From assembly GCF_036023875.1 (NCBI RefSeq), contig NZ_CP107931.1:2418001-2482000 (forward strand): a stretch of 64,000 nucleotides of DNA, written 5' to 3'. Origin of the DNA: Mycobacterium sp. NBC_00419 (GTDB taxonomy: Bacteria > Actinomycetota > Actinomycetes > Mycobacteriales > Mycobacteriaceae). This document shows, one piece after another, positions 56,923-64,000 of the stretch. The notes under the pieces are model-generated. The model saw nothing but the letters and a program-made list of their open reading frames with translations. It was not told where the DNA came from and searched no databases. Position 1 is the stretch's first letter; the number at the start of each line of letters is the position of its first letter. The position numbers and the translations under genes were made by a program.

Positions 56923-57528
56923 TCAGCGCCTGTTGCGGGGCAGAAGATCCCAGACGTGTTCGGTGCCGTTGACCGACGCCACGGTGGCCTGACCGGTGCG
57001 CGCGAACAACACCCTGGTCACCGACACGTAGTCGATCGGGAACGACAGCAGCCGAGCCGTGCCGAGCAGTTCGTGCAGCACCACGTTGATCACCCCGCCG
57101 TGGCTGAACACCGCCACCGTGTCGTCGTGGTCGCAGCCGGCGACCAGATCGGACACCGCAGCCATCACCCGTCCGATGAACTCGTCCTCGTCGACGCTGC
57201 TCGGCAGATGACCCGCGGCCATCCGGGCCCACTCCTCGGGACGTTCGGCACGCACCTGCTCGATGGGCACGTAGTGCGACAGGCCGCGGTCGTACTCGGC
57301 AAGCCGATCGTCGATATCGACGCTCAGACCCCGGCTCTGCGCCACCGGCTCGGCGGTCTGCATCGCGCGACGCTGCGGACTGCTGACCAGCCGGGTCAGC
57401 GGGAAACGGGCCAGCGCGTCAGGCAGTCGATCGGCTTGCTGCCAGCCCTCCTGCGACAGTTCGGGATCAGAACCCTCACCGGCCTCGGTCCGAAACGGCA
57501 AAGCGTGCCTGACGAACAGCAGCTGCAT
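56923..57528 (-). CDS. histidine phosphatase family protein
   Basis: A 201-aa phosphoglycerate-mutase-fold phosphatase. The catalytic RH motif is LLFVRHALPFRTE, somewhat unusual because the following residue is Ala where most have Gly. The second His is in VAVFSHGGVINV and the phosphate contact SSPQRRAMQTAE is present. Substrate unknown. It lies 14 bases downstream of the acyltransferase-like gene, so they may be co-transcribed. Confidence 0.92.
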   Translation of the reverse strand: MQLLFVRHALPFRTEAGEGSDPELSQEGWQQADRLPDALARFPLTRLVSSPQRRAMQTAEPVAQSRGLSVDIDDRLAEYDRGLSHYVPIEQVRAERPEEWARMAAGHLPSSVDEDEFIGRVMAAVSDLVAGCDHDDTVAVFSHGGVINVVLHELLGTARLLSFPIDYVSVTRVLFARTGQATVASVNGTEHVWDLLPRNRR

Positions 57529-57542
57529 GGGTGAGGTGGTCC

Positions 57543-58826
57543 TTAAGTGTCTGTGGCGGAGAGCAATTCAGCATACGATGCCTCGATCGCATCGGCGAGA
57601 CGGGTGATGTCGGGCAGCGCGTTGGGATCGGTGCACAAGCCGATACCCATCTCACCGGCACAGGAGATCGCCGTGATGCGCAGCGCGTGGTGGGCGGCCG
57701 GCTCGGACGAGGAAAACAGATTCTGCACCCGCCGTCCGGACACACTCACCGGCTCGCGTGGTCCGGGAACGTTCGATATCGACAGGCTGAATTCGCGCGC
57801 GCTGCCGGCCAGACGTTGCGCGGCCGAGCCGAGGTGGCCGACCCGCCCCAGCGCGTGGAACAGGTCGTACATCTCGTCGGCGTCGTCGAGGCGCTTGCGG
57901 CGGCGGGTCTCGGCGCTGATGCGGTCCAGGCGGATCAGCGGATCGGGTTCGTGGATCGGTAGATCGATGTTGAGAAACGAATCCTGGTTGCCCGCGACGG
58001 CTGCCGACTCGTCGCGATGGTGCAGGCTCACCGGCACCTGTGCGCGAAGCTGGTGCGCCGCGGACGTGCCGACCCACCTGCGCAGCCCACCGGCGATGGT
58101 GGCGAGCAGGACGTCGTTGACCGTCGCGGGGTCGGGCCGTGCGGCGCCGATGGCCTTGAACTGCGCCAGCGGGGCGACGACGAAGGCTAGTTCGCGGGCG
58201 ACGGTGATCGGCCGGTCGAACGGCGAATGCCCGCCGGGATGACCCAGCTCGCGGAGCACCGCGCCGGGAAGTCGACGCGCTTCGGCCAGCCGGGAGGGCT
58301 TGGGCGCCTCGCGCAGACCGGGCTGACTCGCCGCGGCGCCGGCTTCGGCGCGGGGGTCGAAGAGCAGGGAATCGAGGAAGTGGACCCCGGCGATCCCGTC
58401 GGCCATCGCGTGATGGATGCGCGCGGCGATCGCCTCCCGGCCGTCGGACAGCGGGCCGATCACGTCGAACGTCCACAGCGGCTTGGTGCGGTCGAGATGC
58501 TCGGACATCAGCCCGCCGACGATCCGCCACAGGTCGGCCCTGGAGACACACTGCGGGTCGGTCCGGCGCCGGATGTGCGCACCGATGTCGAAATCCTCCG
58601 CCGGTACCCAGCGCGGGTCCGCACCTGAGGTGTCCACCCGGTGGGTCGCGCGCGGCTGGGAGTCGAGTCGCTCGGCCACGGCGGCCTGCAATGTCTCGAG
58701 ATCGAGTGGCCCGGCGCCGGGTTCGAGGATCATCAGTTTGAGGGTGTGCCCGGTGATCGACGTCGACTCCAGATTGAGGATGCGGCCGTCATCCTCGGAG
58801 AGACGGTCGGGATCGTCGGGCGGCAT
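57543..58826 (-). CDS. wax ester synthase-like acyltransferase
   Basis: A 427-aa WS/DGAT-superfamily protein. The active site is RIHHAMADGIAGVHFL near residue 139 and the C-terminal SISNVPGPREPVSVSGRRVQ is conserved. It is more diverged than the copy at 45714-47075, with a shorter N-terminus. ATG 58826 is preceded by a TACTGT box seven bases upstream, so it is probably leaderless. It likely starts a two-gene unit with the histidine phosphatase. Confidence 0.88.
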   Translation of the reverse strand: MPPDDPDRLSEDDGRILNLESTSITGHTLKLMILEPGAGPLDLETLQAAVAERLDSQPRATHRVDTSGADPRWVPAEDFDIGAHIRRRTDPQCVSRADLWRIVGGLMSEHLDRTKPLWTFDVIGPLSDGREAIAARIHHAMADGIAGVHFLDSLLFDPRAEAGAAASQPGLREAPKPSRLAEARRLPGAVLRELGHPGGHSPFDRPITVARELAFVVAPLAQFKAIGAARPDPATVNDVLLATIAGGLRRWVGTSAAHQLRAQVPVSLHHRDESAAVAGNQDSFLNIDLPIHEPDPLIRLDRISAETRRRKRLDDADEMYDLFHALGRVGHLGSAAQRLAGSAREFSLSISNVPGPREPVSVSGRRVQNLFSSSEPAAHHALRITAISCAGEMGIGLCTDPNALPDITRLADAIEASYAELLSATDT

Positions 58827-58833
58827 GTGGCAC

Positions 58834-58839
58834 ACAGTA
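58834..58839 (-). promoter_or_regulatory. -10 box TACTGT of a leaderless promoter
   Basis: On the minus strand TACTGT lies seven bases before ATG 58826, with no Shine-Dalgarno sequence. It sits in the 74-bp divergent region before the zinc metallopeptidase gene. Confidence 0.5.
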
Positions 58840-58900
58840 CGGCTGACTGGTCGTCTGCACTGCGGTCTTGCAGCCCGGCGGACGTGCAACGATGAGGTCT

Positions 58901-59962
58901 ATGCGCGCCTTCGCCTGCCCGGTGTGCCACAACTTTGTTCTGTTCGAGCGTGATCGCTGCCCGTCGTGCGGCACCGCCGTGGGTCTGCATCTGCCGAGCC
59001 GGACGATGGTCGCCCTGTCCGACGGCGCCGCGCTCATCGAGGGGGCCGCATGGGTGCGCTGCACGCAGGCCGAGCCGCTCGGGTGCAACTGGCTGGTGCC
59101 CGACAGCGTGCCCGCCGGGCAACGGGGCCGCTGCCTCGCCGATTCGTTGATCCGCCGCGAACCCGAATCCGACGACACGATCGCCCTGGAGAAGCTGGTG
59201 CCCACCACGGTGGCGCTGCGCAGGCTGGTCTACCAACTCGACGATCTGCGCCTGCCGATCGAGCCGTGGTGGAGCCGAGATGGCGGCCTGGCGTTCGATC
59301 TGCTGTCCAGCTACAGCACCGGTGAGCGCATCATGATCGGGCATGCCGACGGTGTGATCACCATCGACCTGGTGGAATCCCTTGACGCATACCGGGAGTC
59401 GCTGCGGGTGCGGCTCGGCGAACCGTATCGCACCATGCTCGGCCACTTCCGCCACGAGGTCGGGCACTACTACCAGAACATTCTCGTCGAGACCGGGCCC
59501 GGCGCAGCGCACCATCTGGCCCGCTGCCGCGAACTGTTCGGCGACGAGCGCGCCAGCTACTCCGAGGCCATCGCACGGCACTACGAGTTCGGGGCGCCGG
59601 CGGACTGGACCGACTCGTTCATCTCCGAATACGCGACCATGCACCCGTGGGAGGACTTCGCCGAGTGCTTCGCCCACTATCTGCACATCACCGACACCAT
59701 CGACACCGCCCGCGAGGGGGGCCTGGTGCTGCACAAGGACCGGGTCCGCTTCGCCTGGCCGCGTGACATCGTCCCGCTGGAGTCCTACGCCGACGCGTCG
59801 ATCGACCAGCTGCTGTTCGACTGGAAGTGGATCTCACTGTTCTTCAACCGGGTGAACACCGCGATGGGCAAGAACCCCTTGTACCCGTTCGAAATCAGCG
59901 CGCCGGTGGCCACCAAGCTGGGCTTCGTGCACGCCGTCGTACAGCAGTCAGCTACTGCGTAG
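58901..59962 (+). CDS. zinc-ribbon putative zinc-binding metallopeptidase
   Basis: A 353-aa protein of the DUF2248/zinc_ribbon_10 family. Four cysteines at residues 6, 9, 20 and 23 (CPVC and CPSCG) form a zinc ribbon. HEVGH at 185-189, in GHFRHEVGHYY, is a metalloprotease-type HExxH, and a later Glu in HPWEDFAECFAHYLHI may be the third ligand. It lacks a signal peptide, so the target is intracellular and unknown. ATG 58901 has GAGG three bases before, a very short spacing. It overlaps the opposite CoA-transferase gene by 15 bases at the 3' ends. Confidence 0.85.
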   Translation: MRAFACPVCHNFVLFERDRCPSCGTAVGLHLPSRTMVALSDGAALIEGAAWVRCTQAEPLGCNWLVPDSVPAGQRGRCLADSLIRREPESDDTIALEKLVPTTVALRRLVYQLDDLRLPIEPWWSRDGGLAFDLLSSYSTGERIMIGHADGVITIDLVESLDAYRESLRVRLGEPYRTMLGHFRHEVGHYYQNILVETGPGAAHHLARCRELFGDERASYSEAIARHYEFGAPADWTDSFISEYATMHPWEDFAECFAHYLHITDTIDTAREGGLVLHKDRVRFAWPRDIVPLESYADASIDQLLFDWKWISLFFNRVNTAMGKNPLYPFEISAPVATKLGFVHAVVQQSATA

Positions 59963-61108
59963 TTCGGCCAGGATCTCCTCGGTGTGCTCACCAAGGAGCG
60001 GTGCCACCGACCGCGGCGCCCAGGGGGTGCCGTGGAAGTCGACCGGGGTGGCGATCATCGGGACCGACGAGTCGCCGTCAGGCACGTCGACGAGTCCGCC
60101 GCCGGCATAGAACTGTTCGTCGCCGAGGATGTCCTCCATCGAGTTCACCGGCGACCAGAACAGCTCCGGTTCGGCCTCGAAGATCTCCGCCCACTCGTCG
60201 AGGGTCTTGGTGGCGAAAATGTCGTCGAGAGCGACGATGAGGTCGCGTGCGTTCTTCGCACGGCCACGCGCGGTGCCGAATCTGCTGTCTTCCAACCATT
60301 GCGGCCGGTTCACCGCGCGGCACAGCGGCGGCCAGTGCCGGTCGGCCTCCAAACCGACGAGCCAGAACCGCCGCCCATCGGCGGCCACGTAGTTGTTCAT
60401 GCAGGGGTTGCCCATCGACTCACGCTGGCCGATCGAGATCGGCGACCCGCTCAACAGGAACGTGTTGAGGTCGAAGCTGACGGTGTAGGTGCCCTGGCGG
60501 TAGAGCGAGGTCGTGACCAGTTGGCCCGATCCCGATCGCGAGCGGGCCACCAGCGCGGCATTGACCGCGGCGGCCAGCGTCATGCCGGTCAGGTGATCGC
60601 CCATGCCGCCGCGCTGGAAGGGCGGGGTGTCGCCGGGTCTGGTCAGCAATCCGGCCACCCCGCCGCGGGCCCAGAACGCGGCGATGTCGTAGGCGGGCCG
60701 GTTGGCGTCGGGACCGGTCTCTCCGTAGCCGGTGATCAACCCGTAGACCAGTTCCGGGTTGCGCTGCGCAAGCGCCGGATAGTCCAGACCGAGGCGAAGC
60801 AGCGCGTCCGGTCGGACATTGGTGATGAAAACGTCTGCGCGGGAGATCAACTCGTGGGCGACGGCCCGGTGCTCCTCGGTGGTCAGGTCCAGCACGATGC
60901 TGCGCTTGGAGCGGTTGTCCATCTCGAACGGCGGGCTGCTGCCGTCCTCGATGCCGAGCATCCGTCCGAACATCCGGGCGGGGTCGCCTGCGGGCGGTTC
61001 GATCTTGACGACGTCGGCGCCCCAATCCGCGAGGATGCCCCCGGCGGCCGGGCCGGCCACCCACACTCCGAGCTCGACGACTGTGATCCCGTCCAACGGT
61101 CCTGGCAT
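59948..61108 (-). CDS. CaiB/BaiF family CoA transferase
   Basis: A 386-aa class III CoA transferase that moves CoA between carboxylic acids. The N-terminus GITVVELGVWVAGPAAGGIL, then DWGADVVKIEPPAGDPAR, is diagnostic. The catalytic Asp lies in the segment from NRSKRSIVLDLTTEE to VFITNVRPDALLRLGLDY. ATG 61108 with a TAGTGT box seven bases before it replaces the longer open frame. It is divergent from the phosphotransferase-SDR-acyl-CoA dehydrogenase operon and probably part of the same acyl-CoA degradation pathway. Confidence 0.92.
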   Translation of the reverse strand: MPGPLDGITVVELGVWVAGPAAGGILADWGADVVKIEPPAGDPARMFGRMLGIEDGSSPPFEMDNRSKRSIVLDLTTEEHRAVAHELISRADVFITNVRPDALLRLGLDYPALAQRNPELVYGLITGYGETGPDANRPAYDIAAFWARGGVAGLLTRPGDTPPFQRGGMGDHLTGMTLAAAVNAALVARSRSGSGQLVTTSLYRQGTYTVSFDLNTFLLSGSPISIGQRESMGNPCMNNYVAADGRRFWLVGLEADRHWPPLCRAVNRPQWLEDSRFGTARGRAKNARDLIVALDDIFATKTLDEWAEIFEAEPELFWSPVNSMEDILGDEQFYAGGGLVDVPDGDSSVPMIATPVDFHGTPWAPRSVAPLLGEHTEEILAELRSS

Positions 61109-61115
61109 TCCCGGA

Positions 61116-61121
61116 ACACTA
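61116..61121 (-). promoter_or_regulatory. -10 box TAGTGT of a leaderless promoter (CoA transferase)
   Basis: On the minus strand TAGTGT lies seven bases before ATG 61108. It is 15 bases from the palindromic operator at 61137-61151, so a bound repressor could block this promoter. Confidence 0.5.
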
Positions 61122-61136
61122 CTGGCGCAGCGACCA

Positions 61137-61151
61137 GAGAATGCTATTCTC
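61137..61151. promoter_or_regulatory. palindromic operator GAGAAT-GCT-ATTCTC
   Basis: A perfect 6-3-6 inverted repeat sits midway in the 65-bp space between two divergent acyl-CoA genes. It overlaps the likely -10 region (TATTCT) of the rightward operon. The shape is typical of TetR-family operators that control fatty-acid or acyl-CoA degradation in actinobacteria. The regulator is not in this window. Confidence 0.6.
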
Positions 61152-61173
61152 CAAATGGAGATCAAGGAGTTCC

Positions 61174-62217
61174 ATGACGAGAACCGAGAGTTCCGAGGAC
61201 CTCGACAGCGGCGCGCTGGGTCGTTGGCTGGACACCCAGGACGCGCCGGGTGACGGCGAGGAGCCGATCGTCGAGATCCTCAAAGGCGGGTCGCAGAACC
61301 TGCTCTACCGGGTCAGCCGCGGCGGCCAGGGCATGGTCTTGCGGATGCCCGGACCACGCGCCGACGAGCGGCGGCTGGGCGAACTGCTGCGGGAGATTCG
61401 GCTGGAACGCGCGCTCAAAGGCACCGACGTCCCGCATGCCGAACTCGTGGCCTCCGACGAGAGCGGCGCGGTGCTGGGAAAGCCGTTCTACCTGATGAAG
61501 GAGATCGACGGGTGGAGCCCGATGGACGGCGGGTGGGAGACGCCGTTCGACACCGATCTCGACGCGCGCCGCGGCCTGGCGCTCCAGCTCATCGAAGGGG
61601 CCGCCAAGCTGGGCAGGCTGGACTGGAAAGCGCAGGGCCTCGCGGGCTTCGGTAAGCCCGAGGGTTTCCACGATCGCCAGGTGGACCGCTGGCTGGCGTT
61701 CCTGTCGGCCTACCAGGTCCGCGAACTACCCGGACTGGACGTGGCCGCAGAGTGGTTGCGCGCCAACCGGCCCGCCCATTTCACGCCGGGCATCATGCAC
61801 GGCGACTACCAGTTCGCCAACGTCATGTACGCCCACGGCGCGCCGGCCCGGCTGGCGGCGATCGTGGACTGGGAGATGACGACGATCGGGGATCCCCTGC
61901 TCGACGTAGCCTGGGCGCTGCTGGGCTACGACGGGGAGATGCCCAAGGAGCAGGGCTTCTACCTGCCGATGGACGGTATGCCCACCCGCAGCGAGTTGCT
62001 CTCCCATTACGAGAAGGTCAGCGGACTGTCCACCGAGAACATCCACTACTACCTGGTGCTGGCGAACTGGAAGCTTGGCATCGTTCTGGAGAAGACCTAC
62101 GCCTCAGCAGTCAACGGCGGTAAGGCGGACCCGAAGGTCGTCGAGGCGTTCGCGACGATGGTGCCCGACCTGATCACGACGGCGGCCAGACTGGCCCAGT
62201 CCGGAGAGGACATCTGA
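61174..62217 (+). CDS. phosphotransferase (APH/ACAD10-like) family protein
   Basis: A 347-aa kinase-fold protein. The N-lobe motif is LKGGSQNLLYRVSRGGQGMV, the catalytic loop ITGxMHGDYQFANVM appears as GIMHGDYQFANVMY and the metal Asp is in IVDWEMTTIGDPLLDVAW. It is related to the gene at 55865-56899 but clearly diverged. ATG 61174 has AAGGAG five bases upstream; the frame is open from 61141. It leads an operon with an SDR and an acyl-CoA dehydrogenase, which supports a role in activating a hydroxy-acyl intermediate. Confidence 0.9.
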   Translation: MTRTESSEDLDSGALGRWLDTQDAPGDGEEPIVEILKGGSQNLLYRVSRGGQGMVLRMPGPRADERRLGELLREIRLERALKGTDVPHAELVASDESGAVLGKPFYLMKEIDGWSPMDGGWETPFDTDLDARRGLALQLIEGAAKLGRLDWKAQGLAGFGKPEGFHDRQVDRWLAFLSAYQVRELPGLDVAAEWLRANRPAHFTPGIMHGDYQFANVMYAHGAPARLAAIVDWEMTTIGDPLLDVAWALLGYDGEMPKEQGFYLPMDGMPTRSELLSHYEKVSGLSTENIHYYLVLANWKLGIVLEKTYASAVNGGKADPKVVEAFATMVPDLITTAARLAQSGEDI

Positions 62218-62218
62218 A

Positions 62219-62977
62219 ATGGGTTATGCCGAAAATCTTTTCGACCTGACCGACCGCGTCGTGCTGATCACCGGCGGCAGCCGGGGATTGGGCCGGGAGA
62301 TGGCGTTCGCCGCGGCACGCTGCGGGGCCGACGTGGTCATCGCGAGCCGCAAGTACGACACCTGTGTTCAGACCGCCGAGGAGATCGAGGCCCAAACCGG
62401 CCGCACCGCAATGCCGTACGGCGTTCACGTGGGCCGCTGGGATCAGCTCGACGGTTTGGTCGACGCCGTCTACGACCGGTTCGGCAAGGTCGACGTCCTG
62501 GTCAACAACGCCGGCATGTCGCCGACCTACGACAAGCTGTCCGACGTCAGCGAGAAGCTGTTCGACGCGGTGATGAACCTCAACCTGAAGGGGCCCTTCC
62601 GGCTCTCGGCGCTCGTCGGTGAGCGGATGGTCGCCGAGGGTGGCGGGGCGATCATCAACGTCAGCACACACGGATCGCTGCGCCCGCATCCGTCGTTCAT
62701 TCCCTACGCGGCGTCCAAGGCCGGGCTGAACGCGATGACCGAAGGGCTGGCCCAGGCTTTCGGGCCCACGGTGCGGGTCAACACGCTCATGCCCGGACCC
62801 TTCCTCACCGACATCAGCAAGGCGTGGGATTTCGGCGTGGACAACCCGTTCAGCCGACATGCCCTGCAGCGTGCCGGGAAGCCGGACGAAATCATCGGCG
62901 CCGCATTGTTTTTGATGTCCGACGCATCCAGCTTCACCACCGGCTCGATCCTGCGCGCCGACGGCGGCATTCCCTAA
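62219..62977 (+). CDS. SDR-family NAD(P)-dependent oxidoreductase
   Basis: A 252-aa short-chain dehydrogenase. The cofactor motif is TGGSRGLG at residues 18-25, VNNAGMSP follows, and the catalytic Tyr163 and Lys167 are in FIPYAASKAGLN with the Ser in INVSTHGS. It probably oxidises a hydroxyacyl or alcohol intermediate. The start lies one base after the phosphotransferase stop, and ten bases separate its stop from the dehydrogenase start. Confidence 0.94.
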   Translation: MGYAENLFDLTDRVVLITGGSRGLGREMAFAAARCGADVVIASRKYDTCVQTAEEIEAQTGRTAMPYGVHVGRWDQLDGLVDAVYDRFGKVDVLVNNAGMSPTYDKLSDVSEKLFDAVMNLNLKGPFRLSALVGERMVAEGGGAIINVSTHGSLRPHPSFIPYAASKAGLNAMTEGLAQAFGPTVRVNTLMPGPFLTDISKAWDFGVDNPFSRHALQRAGKPDEIIGAALFLMSDASSFTTGSILRADGGIP

Positions 62978-62987
62978 AGGAGACTGA

Positions 62988-64000
62988 CATGGCCTTCGAC
63001 TTCTCCGTCGAGCCCGAGTTCGAAGAGAAGCTCGCCTGGATTCGCGAGTTCGTCCGCGAGGAGGTCGAGCCGCTCGAGGTGGTCTTCCCCAGCTGCGAGT
63101 TCCTGCCGCTGAACGACGAGCGCCGCAGGATCGTCGATCCGCTCAAGCAGAAGGTTCGCGACCAGGGGCTGTGGGCGCCACACCTGGGCCCCGACCTCGG
63201 CGGCCAGGGGTTCGGTGCGGTCAAACTGACCCTGATCAACGAGATCCTCGGCCGGGCGACGTGGTCGTCGATCGTCTTCGGCACCCAGGCGCCCGACACC
63301 GGAAATGCCGAGATCATCGCCCGCTTCGGCACCCAGGAACAGAAGGACACCTATCTCGCGGGGTTGTTGTCCGGGGAGATCTTCTCCACCTTCTCGATGA
63401 CCGAGCCGCAGGGTGGTTCGGACCCGCGGGTCTTCACCACCCGCGCGGTGCGCGACGGGGACGACTGGGTGATCAACGGTCTCAAGTACTGGTCGTCCAA
63501 CGCGTCCGTGGCGTCCTTCTTCATCGTCGTGGCCATCACCAACCCGGACGTCCCGGTGCACACCGGCGCGTCGACCTTCCTGGTCCCCAAGGACACTCCC
63601 GGTGTCACCATCGAGGCGACTCATCACCTGGTCGGCTCGCACAAGCACGATCCCGGGCACTCGCTGGTGCGATACGACAACGTCCGGGTTCCCGCCTCGG
63701 CGATGCTCGGCGAGGAAGGGCACGGGTTCGGCGTCGCGCAGTCCCGCCTGGCCGGTGGGCGGCTGCACCACGCGATGCGCTCCATCGGGGTGGCGCAGCG
63801 GGCGATCGACATGATGGCCCGGCGGGCGAAAAGCCGCTTCACCCAAGGCAGTCTGCTCGCCGATAAGCAGCTGATCCAGGAGTTCGTCGCCGACTCCTAC
63901 GTCGAGTTGACCCAGTTCCGGCTGCTGGTCCTCTACGCGGCGTGGCTGGTCGACAGCCAGGGCGAGCACGCCGCGCGGGAAGCGATCGCCGCGTGCAAGA
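62988..64000 (+). CDS. acyl-CoA dehydrogenase (3' partial)
   Basis: An FAD-dependent acyl-CoA dehydrogenase cut off by the window end after 337 codons, roughly 80% of a usual protein. The N-terminal helical domain ends in LNDERRRIVDPLKQKVRDQG, the middle beta domain has FSTFSMTEPQGGSDPR and NGLKYWSSNASVA, and the C-terminal helices start at RLAGGRLHHAMRSIGVAQRA. ATG 62988 has AAAGGAG eight bases upstream. It would oxidise an acyl-CoA to the enoyl-CoA, consistent with the divergent CoA transferase and the operon's SDR. The catalytic base is not assigned. Confidence 0.93.

Overview
The window is high-GC DNA (about 68-70% by eye) from a fast-growing, environmental-type mycobacterium (Mycolicibacterium-like). 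Gene order matches, from memory, the M. tuberculosis blocks Rv3710-Rv3723 (leuA, dnaQ, murT/gatD, recR, ybaB, ami1, Rv3718c-Rv3720, dnaX, aspartate aminotransferase, serine tRNA, lucA), Rv3730c-Rv3731 (polD1, ligC) and Rv3752c-Rv3761c (tadA, tyrA, proZWVX, LapA-like protein, phosphotransferase). Between these blocks lie accessory genes typical of soil mycobacteria: tgt, gluQRS, a CYP164-like P450, a haloalkane dehalogenase and large secreted proteins. I see no insertion sequence, prophage, CRISPR array or rRNA.

Layout. 1-4.3 kb: 5'-truncated XRE-cupin regulator, beta-helix protein, leuA behind a leucine-codon leader peptide and a strong attenuator hairpin, and a small membrane protein. 4.4-9.9 kb: a three-gene condensin operon of the Wadjet/MksFEB (JetABC) type that lacks the JetD/MksG nuclease gene. 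9.9-24.9 kb: conserved core (exonuclease, MurT-GatD peptidoglycan amidation, RecR-EbfC, amidase, FAD oxidase plus CFA-type methyltransferase pair, rhodanese, Lrp regulator, hemophore-like protein, DnaX, aspartate aminotransferase, SRP RNA, tRNA-Ser, LucA). 25-33 kb: DapB-fold dehydrogenase and three consecutive large secreted proteins (S15-type hydrolase, pepsin-like aspartic protease, cadherin/VCBS-type repeat protein). 33-45 kb: LigD-polymerase-like PolD1 and LigC, divergent; GluQRS; amino-acid ABC transporter, amine oxidase and amidohydrolase; P450; Tgt; dehalogenase. 45-51 kb: 19-kDa-type lipoprotein, acyltransferase, small exported proteins including a YadA-head-like repeat protein, tRNA-Ser, TadA and partner, TyrA. 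51-56 kb: glycolipid-binding-like protein and the ProZWVX osmoprotectant importer. 56-64 kb: lipid and acyl-CoA genes, ending in a divergent acyl-CoA catabolic cluster with a palindromic operator and a 3'-truncated acyl-CoA dehydrogenase.

A recurring regulatory signature is a TANNNT -10 box placed 6-8 nt before the start codon with no Shine-Dalgarno sequence, the mycobacterial leaderless arrangement. I find it at twelve genes, and it helped fix several starts. The best candidates for a system worth study are the nuclease-less JetABC operon, the secreted trio with its shared N-terminal module, and the beta-roll repeat protein. The leuA attenuator is the clearest RNA regulator.
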